From Scortum barcoo (lineage: Eukaryota; Chordata; Actinopteri; Centrarchiformes; Terapontidae), in the NCBI GenBank assembly GCA_023238725.1, contig CM041540.1, positions 6,082,708 to 6,146,707 on the forward strand: DNA of 64,000 nucleotides, given 5' to 3'. A program made the translations under genes and the position numbers. The notes beneath the pieces are model-generated. The model made no database searches, had not been told where the DNA came from, and worked only from the letters and a program-made list of their open reading frames with translations. Positions 39,901 to 48,900 of this stretch are shown here, piece after piece. Positions within the stretch are counted from its first letter, which is position 1. Every line of letters starts with the position of its first letter.

Positions 39901-42900
39901 TATGAATGTTAACAGGACCTGCAGATTCTAGCAAAGTACAGACAATTTTGAGGGGCTTTTTTATTATTAAGAGAAAATTTCTTATGACCATATTATTTCA
40001 CACTTTACTGTGTGAAGTTGAATTAAACCTCCCTTGATTCCAAAGAAAATTAAAATGTTGAAACAATTGTTGTTGAGTCAAATGATCAAGAAGAATAAGT
40101 TGCTTTATTTTCAGTGATACAGATACATCTGTTATAGGCTAATATTTACCAGGCTGATATATCAGTTTAACTCTAATGATCCAGTTATGAAGCACATACA
40201 CTCACCACAATCCTGTAACCAGGCGGGTCAGTCAGGCAAACTAATATACAATGAAATGACATAAAATAAGACAATCCCTCTCTCCTGTGAGTCATCAGTG
40301 AGACGTTTCTTAAGTTAATTATTGCTGAGTGGAGTCCCTTTGCCACAGCTGGTTATCAGATAAACAGATTACAGGGATAGCGCAGTGTGGGTGTGGTGGC
40401 CAATTCAAAAACACAGACATGATTGCATGACACAGCATAAATTATACCACAAATGGATCATAGACAGGCAACAAAACAAGGTCCTTGAGAAAGAGGACTC
40501 TGACCTCTTATGGTTTCTTTTTTATTCAATCAGGTGTGAGGTCATTTGGCTCGGCTCTAGCATTTTTGTTTGTATCATAGGTCAGTCTTGAAATTGTCAC
40601 CTGTTTTTAGAAACTACCTGAAACACATGACAGTGTATTTTCACCTCACAACACTGATTATGAGATGAAATGTTTCTCCAGAGAGCACTAGTTTACTATT
40701 TAAACCTACATTTGTTGTTTCTGTGCTTATAACACGGTTTAAACAGAATGACACGTGTGTGCGCGCGCACAAAATTATGCGTGCATCGCGCACATGTTTG
40801 CATTCAGCAAGCTGCTCTGGGACTCCAGCTCACAGCTGCTTGTGTTTATCAGGCAGCCTCTCCATTCTGTTTCTTTGCACGCATTCTTGAAGAGGAGCCA
40901 ATACTTTCTAACCATATCTGAGCCCGAAAATACCGCTTTGTCTGAAGGACGAGGGAGACGCTCTTATCAGGCGTTTCCAGGAGCTGTTACTGTAACTCCT
41001 CCTCGCCACTCTGCTCCTCCAACTCCCAGGACAAAACAGCCTTATTGATGACGGTAGTGTTGCGTTCTGCCCTTTTCGTGGCCCTCGTCCTCCCTTGCGT
41101 GGGCTTAAGAGCTTCCATTCCCACTCCTGCCACAGTTGATTTTGCCATGGAAACTCGCCATGGCTATAATGCCTAATTCAAAAGCTATTTTTTTCACTAG
41201 CGGTTGTGTTCTAGTTTCACTGACGACACGTCTTTGCTGAGGGTGTGCAGCCATATCTGTTTCACACGGACGTTTAATGCATGTGTGTTTGTGTGTGTTA
41301 CAACTCATGACATGTCTGCTTTCTGCCCCCAGACAAAGGTACAGTACAGAAGGTGATTGTCTTGCCAAGCAATCACTCCCTGCATGAAGATCTGATCCTG
41401 GAGGAGCTGGAAGTGTTTAAGGTCAGCTGTCGGTTTTTCTCCCTGTTCTTTTATTCCGCTCTTACTTTCATCCCTTTTTCTCTCCAAAAATCAAAGGCAG
41501 GGAGAAGGAGGGAGCGCCTGGCTATAACACAAAGGCCAGGGGGCAGACAGACAAAAGGCAGGGTGGCATTCAGGAGATGGATGTTGTGCAGCGCAGTGCG
41601 GCGTAGAGTGATGGGAACCATGCTTACATACTGCAAGAGTCTGGCTTTTGCTCCGGGTGAACCTTCGCACATGCTATTTCTCCAAAAGTGTGATCAACCT
41701 GTGATCAGATGCAAAGGCCACGGCTCCTTTGATCGTCCACTGCACCTGGACTATAGCAGTCTATCACTCAGGAGAGATTTATTCTCAAAAGAGGGAATAT
41801 TTTAATTCTAGAAAGTTAAAGACATCTGGCAAGAAGCTGCTATGATAATTTTGTGATAAGCTGTTCTCTACGGAAGACGAGGGCGGCCATGATTGCAATT
41901 TTTTTTTTAATGCCGTTATCCTGAGATCACAAGTTAATTTATCTTTTTATCTTGAGAAAACAAAAGGCAGATTTCCTGAGATAACGAGATAATTAATCAA
42001 GAGAAAATGACTTTCATTTTCTCAATATCGCAGGGTAATGATGGAACACATGAAAATGAGTCTGGCTCATTTGATCACACCTGATGTCAGCCATTAAGAT
42101 TATTGTCATGACTGTTGGGGAGGATTTATAGCTGAACAGTAATGTGTGGAGGTGCAAGCCAATCCCACTGTACACAATGACCCCCACAGCATGTCCATGT
42201 AGCTTAGCTGTAAAAAACCCAGAAATAAGTAACTGCTATAAGAGGACACACTCTTTCATGTGATAAGGGGTTATCACCTTATCTCAAGATAACAAAGCTA
42301 GTGTTGTTGAAATAACAGGTTTACTACTACTTTACTCATCTTCTCATAAAAAATGTTTCCAGCTTTTATACTTTTCTCCAATAGAAAACAAATTTTAAAG
42401 GAACATTTTGGGAAATATCACTTTTTTGTAAAGAGGTGGAAGTCTGGATGTCTGTACGAGAAATATGAAGTTACTAGCAGGTCAGTCTAGCTTGAATTAG
42501 AAATGACTTTTTTTTTGTTAAACTAAAAAAAATGTATTAATTAGTGACCTTACTAAGCTAAGCTAAGCTAAGCTAACAACAGGCTGCTGGTGGTAGCTTA
42601 TAGACGTAATCATCAAACTCTGCAAGAAAGCAAATAAGCCAATTCCATCAATATATTCTGAATTATTCCTCTAAAATGTTCATAGAAATCACTGAATTCT
42701 CTGCAAGAAAGCGAATAAGCCTTTTTTCCCCAATATCTTCTTAATTATTCCTTTAAAATCCTCATTGAAATGCTGTTAATAGTGACTAAAAGCTCTGAAT
42801 GTGGCTCTTGTATGTGCTTGTCTTTCAGAACCAAGCTCCAGTTACAAACTTGAGAATATCCCCCAAAAAAGTAAGTGTCCTTCCAACTTTACTTTCCTCA

Positions 42901-45900
42901 CGTATTAAGTGAGGAATTATTGTTTTAATATGTTATTCATTGTCTGTGGCTACCATGTAATGCACAAAAGAGAAATCTCCCGTGCGTAATAAACCTCCCA
43001 AAGGCAAGAAATAATAAGCCGTCATTGTTTCGGCGCTCGGCCTCATTTTCCTGTCAGCCGGCCACTTAAGACAAACAGGGCGGCTGACATTTGAACTGTT
43101 TACTTTGCAGCAACAGCTGTACGTCAGCTCGGAGTTCGGGGTCTCGCAGGTCTCCCTGCACCGTTGTCACGCTTACGGCTCGGCTTGCGCTGACTGCTGC
43201 CTCGCCAGAGACCCCTACTGCGCCTGGGATGGATTCAGCTGCTCTCGCTTCTATCCCACCGGCAAAAGGTACAGCAAAGGTTCACAGTTTTAGGGTTCAT
43301 AACTGCGGTTTTTGTGCCAGTACACAGTGTCTTTAAATTTCACGCAAAGAAGTATTTAGTGTCCACCACGGATGGCTCTCCTGGCTGCGTAAAAAGAGCT
43401 GGGCACACAAATTTTTCAGTGTTAATAAGCGCTGACAGGTGTTGATTAGGGAGCCCATTAATGGAGGCAGCTATTCAAAAGTCCCCCAAGTGTCGAATAA
43501 ACATTTACGTAGTGCAGATTTGTGAAAAGAAATACAGAAATTCTCACCTGTGTTCACTTTCGCCCTACTACCATAAGAAGTTGGTAAGAGTTTGGGCTTC
43601 AAATAGACAACCAAAGCAAATCTGAAAGAAATCAATGCACCACGCCCACAGTCATATTGAATGCTGATATACAACAACATGTTAAACAAGAATAGAGAAG
43701 AAAAAACAGCTTGTGCAAAAGATCACACTACTGGAGTCCTTCAGCACACACTTCAGCCATTTCATTTCTTCTTTTGTTGTTTCCCTCCCGTCGTCTAGAC
43801 ATAACGCAGACGAGGGAGGTATGAGCGACACCTCGGCTCTGAAGCGATGTGTCTCTGGCCTCTTTAAGGACCAGCTGCCTGTCTCTTGACATTCCAGTCA
43901 GACGCAGGTCAAGTTTAGTTTGGTTGTAGAACAAAAGCGCAGCCGCTGTTTTCCTGTGGAAAAATGTGTCTGAAATGTGTCAGCTGTTTACATGCTCTTT
44001 TCCTCAAGCTGTTATAAATGAGTGTGCGCCACTGAGTGGAATAACAGTCAAATTTTCCTCATATTGTTTTGGCACTGACGGCTCCTTCCACAGTTTCAAT
44101 ATGAGATGAACATGTGAGGAGGAAAGTTGTTATGATGATGATGATGTTTTTTTTCTCTATTTAGCAAAAGTATATTTATAGTCATTCCTATTTTTTTTTC
44201 TTTTTTCAGGAGAAGCAGAAGGCAGGACATTATGCACGGAAATCCACTCACTCAATGCAGAGGATTCAATCTTAAAGGTAATTAAAGCTGCACTAATCAG
44301 TATTTTACATTAACAGAGGATCAAATCAGTATATGTAATGTAAAAGATTCACAGGGACAAACCTCGAGAATTTTCACCCAGCTTTGCATTTTCCCTCAGC
44401 GTTGCCCCTTTTAGCTAATTGTTTAAATATAATGGCCCACAAACCTCCCAACAGCAGTTGTTTTCAGCAAAAATAAACCCACTGTACAGTACCTGTCCAG
44501 CTCCAGGCAACTGCCAAAATTAGAAAGTAGGCGGCAAAGAAAAGCAGCCTTGCAGCTATAAGGCCAGATGTTTTGTCTTTAAGGAGTGGGTGCAAACCAA
44601 ATCTGAGCTAAAACACGACTCAACACCAAAATAAACAGTCTAAATGAATTTATGTCGCGCCCTGTCAGCAGAATGTGTTCATCTGAAACTGTTTTCTAAC
44701 ATGTCAGCCCTAACAAAATTATAACGTGGTATTATATCAGTGTTTTCCACTTGTTTTTAACTTCCTCTGCCCTCAAGTGACATAAAGAAAAATCAAGTAA
44801 TGCAGCTTTAAATATTCATATTAGCAATTGGCATTAAACTTTATTGTGAAAATGAATCCACATTTGATGGCAAAAACTGTCATTAATAGCAAATGACTGT
44901 GGTCGGAGTTTGTTTTAGTGAGTTCATGTGTCTGTATATGTTCGTGAGTCCGGGTGCGGCACAACATCCTTCATGCAAATTCACGCAGTCTGACTGGCGG
45001 GGGTGCAGTTTAATGAAAGGAGAGGATTTGCTCCCCAGAGTGCTCCATTTCCGTGAGCAGTTTACATCTCTAAATTAACACGGGCTAGGGGGAACCCACC
45101 ATATGGCCATTACCACTAATTAGTCAGACCTCTGTCATACGTCCAGCTGAGTGATGGACCATTTAGCTGCAACAAAGACGACACGGTAAATGAGACGAAA
45201 CCGTGTTTTTGGTCCGACGCGCCGAAGGTTGTTTTGTTAGCTCGCAGAAAGTGAAGAAGGCTGGGTGAAGTCTGGTTGTGCTGCAGGTGTCCGACTAAGC
45301 CTCGCGTCAACATTTTCACTCTGACTGTTGGGACTTGAGACAGATTTGAGTCCATCTGTGGGGTTTGTGTCTGTCAGCAAGTGACGTCTGATGTGACTCT
45401 CTGTGTGTGTGTGTGTGTTTTGTTTTTGTGTGTGCGATAGCCTACAGGAACGCAGTGGAGATGACGCAGTACGGGGTGAGAAACAACACCACCTTCCTGG
45501 AGTGCCTACCCAAGTCTCCCCAGGCCTCCATCCGCTGGCTCATTCAGAGGGACAACGATAGGAGGAAAGAGGTCAGTTTGACGTTTAGAAGGGGTCAAAG
45601 GTCGACATCGCAGCCCGCCCTCGCTTGAATGTAATGAGCTAAATTGGAGCCAAGGACAAGAGGAAAATCCCTCAGAGATACAACAGATGAAATGTCCTTT
45701 CTCTGACTTGAAGGGTGCTGCTCTGATGTTTTGGTCACGTAGTTGAATATTACATCAAACATTAAACATGTCATGAGCTCACATGCTTGATAAGGACTTG
45801 TATCGCCCGAGGAATGACAGGGTGAACATTTATTGGCAGCACAGCATCCTAATGAGCGGTGATACAGATCAAACATGATATGGGCCTTGACTAATGATTG

Positions 45901-48900
45901 GATCCTCAGCGGGGAAACATTTCACAAATATTTGACAAGCCTTTAACCTTTTGACAGGCTGTGAAAAATTAAATAAAGCCGGGCAAGAGAGCGTCCGCTT
46001 GATAAAGACACATCTTTTATGGATTTACCTCTCCCGTCTGTGGAGTAGAGCCAGAGTAATGGCCGTTTTATGGCTGTTTCCCCGTGAGAATAGAAGTTGG
46101 CCTTAAAATAAATCACTTTAGTTTTATGGTGTGTAATTATTAGTCTTTTCCAAGCCGAGGCCTGGCTGATTCTAGAGCAGTCAGTGGAAAAGGAATAAAA
46201 AGTGTTGCATCAGTTTAGTCTCCTGGCTATTTTAGGTAGATGGCGACGAAGGCTTTTCCTCTAATTTTCAAATTATGCTGCAGAAAGTCTAAAAATAAAG
46301 AATACTCATTCACAATACTTGGTTATTATGGTCTTAAGACATTCCATGATGTGTACAACTAAAACCAAGATGAAGAGTAATAAAATAGTTCATGTTGTCT
46401 TTTTCCAAGCATTTCGGGAAAATAAATTATAAAGCCATTTCAATGTTCTATCAGCTCTTTAACATCCAAGTATTTCAAGATTTTGTGGAAACATTTCATT
46501 AAGAATTGATTCTTGTAGTATTTTCAGAAGAAAAATAGAAGAATACCCTTTATTATGATTCATTTCCCACTACTGTTCAATATAATTTGTGATTCTGCAA
46601 GTGACAAATCAAAGGGAAAGTAAAAATATAAAAAATCTCCCATTGTTGTTCACCATCCATCCATCCATCCATCTTCATCCGCTTTATCCGGGGCCGGGTC
46701 ATGCGGAGGCAGCAGTCTGAGCAGAGATGCCCAGACTTCCCTCACCCCAGACACTTCCTCCAGCTCTTCCGGGGGGACCCCGAGGCGTTCCCAGGCCAGC
46801 CGAGAGACATAGTCTCTCCAGCGTGTCCTGGGTCTTCCCCGGGGCCTCCTCCCGGTGGGACACGCCTGGAACACCTCCCTAGGGAGAGGCGTCCAGGGGG
46901 CATCCGAAACAGATGCCCAAGCCACCTCAGCTGACTCTTCTCTCGATGCGAAGGAGCAGCGGCTCTACTCCGAAGCTCCTCCTGAGTGACTGAGCTTCTC
47001 ACCCTATCTCTAAGGGAGCGCCCAGCCACCCTGCGGAGGAAACTCATTTCGGCCGCTTGTATCCGCGATCTTGTCCTTTCGGTCATTACCCAAAGTTCAT
47101 GACCATAGGTGAGGGTGGGAGCGTAGATTGACCGGTAAATCGAGAGCTTTTACGCCTTTCGACTCAGCTCCTTCTTCACCACGACGGTCCGGTACACCGA
47201 CCGCATAACTGCGGACGCTGCACCAATCCGCCTGTCAATCTCACGCTCCATCTTTCCCTCACTCGTGAACAACAAGACCCCGAGATACTTGAACTCCTCC
47301 ACTTGAGGCAGGACCTCTCCACCCACCCGGAGAGGGCACGCCACCCTTTTCCGGTCGAGAACCATGGCCTCGGATTTGGAGGTGCTGATTCTCATCCCAG
47401 CCGCTTCACACTCGGCTGCAAACCGCTCCAGCACACGCTGAAGGTCCTGGCTTGATGAAGCCAACAGGACAACATCATCCGCAAAAAGCAGAGATGAAAT
47501 CCTGTGGTTCCCAAACCGGACTCCCTCCGGCCCCTGGCTACGCCTAGAAATCCTGTCCATAAAGATTATGAACAGGACCGGTGACAAAGGGCAGCCCTGC
47601 CGGAGTCCAACATGTACTGGGAACAGGTCTGACTTACTGCCGGCAATGCGAACCAAGCTCCTGCTCCGGTCGTACAGAGACCGAACAGCCCTTAGCAAAG
47701 GGCCCCCGGACCCCATACTCACGGAGCACTCCCCACAGAATACCACGAGGGACACGGTCGAATGCCTTCTCCAGATCCACAAAGCACATGTGGACTGGTT
47801 GGGCAAACTCCCATAAACCCTCAAGCACCCTGCGGAGAGTATAGAGCTGGTCCAGTGTTCCACGACCAGGACGAAAACCGCATTGTTCCTCCTGAATCCG
47901 AGGGTCGACTATCGGCCGAATTCTCCTCTCCAGTACCCTGGCGTAGACCTTCCCTGGGAGGCTGAGAAGTGTGATCCCCCTGTAGTTGGAACACACTCTC
48001 CGGTCCCCTTTTTAAAAAGAGGGACCACCACCCCAGTTTGCCACTCCAGAGGCACTGTCCCCAACCTCCATGCAATGTTGCAGAGGTGTGTCAGCCAAGA
48101 CAGCCCCACAACATCCAGAGACTTGAGGTACTCAGGGCGGATCTCATCCACCCCCGGCGCCTTGCCACCGAGGAGCTTGCGAACTACCTCAGTGACTTCG
48201 GCTCGGGTGATGGACGAGTCCACCTCAGAGTCCCCAGCCTCCGCTTCCTCACTGGAAGGCAAGTCGGTGGGATTGAGGAGATCCTCGAAGTATTTCTTCC
48301 ACCGTCCGACAATGTCCCCAGTCGAGGTCAACAGCTCCCCACCCGCACTGTAAACAGTGTTGGCAGAGTACTGCTTCCCCCTTCTGAGGCGCCGGACGGT
48401 TTGCCAGAATCTCTTCGAGGCCGACCGATAGTCCTCCTCCATGGCCTCACCGAACTCCTCCCAGACCCGAGTTTTTGCCTCCAGGACCGTCCCAAGGGCT
48501 GCGGCTTGCTTGGCCTGCCGGTACCTGTTGCACATCACTGCGTCCAGGAGTCCCACAGGCCAACATGGCCCGATAGGGACTCCTTCTTCAGCCTGACAGC
48601 ATCCCTTACTTTACCTACACCGGGTTCGGGGTTGCCGCCACGACAGGCACCAGAGACCTTGCGTCCACAACTTCGAACTGCCGCGTCGACAATGGAGGCA
48701 GAGAACATGGTCCACTCGGACTCAATGTCCCCAGCCTCCCTCGGAATCTGTGAGAAGCTCTTCCGGAGGTGGGAGTTGAAGACCTCCCTGACAGAGGGCT
48801 CGGCCAGATGTTCCCAACAGACCCTCACAATACGCTTTGGGTCTGCCAGGTCTGTCCAACTTCCTCCTCTGCCAGCGGATCCAACTCACCACCAGGTGGT

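Larger units (their letters stand above)
39900..42828 (+). other. sema3c introns 11 and 12
   Basis: Intron 11 (39900-41332) holds an alternating purine-pyrimidine run at 40751-40770 and otherwise nothing recognisable. Intron 12 (41422-42828) is mostly dispersed-repeat material: a segment rich in GAGATAAC-type motifs at about 41895-42330 and a TIR-bearing repeat at 42393-42758. Shorter introns 5-10 and 13-14 show no gene or clear repeat. Confidence 0.65.
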
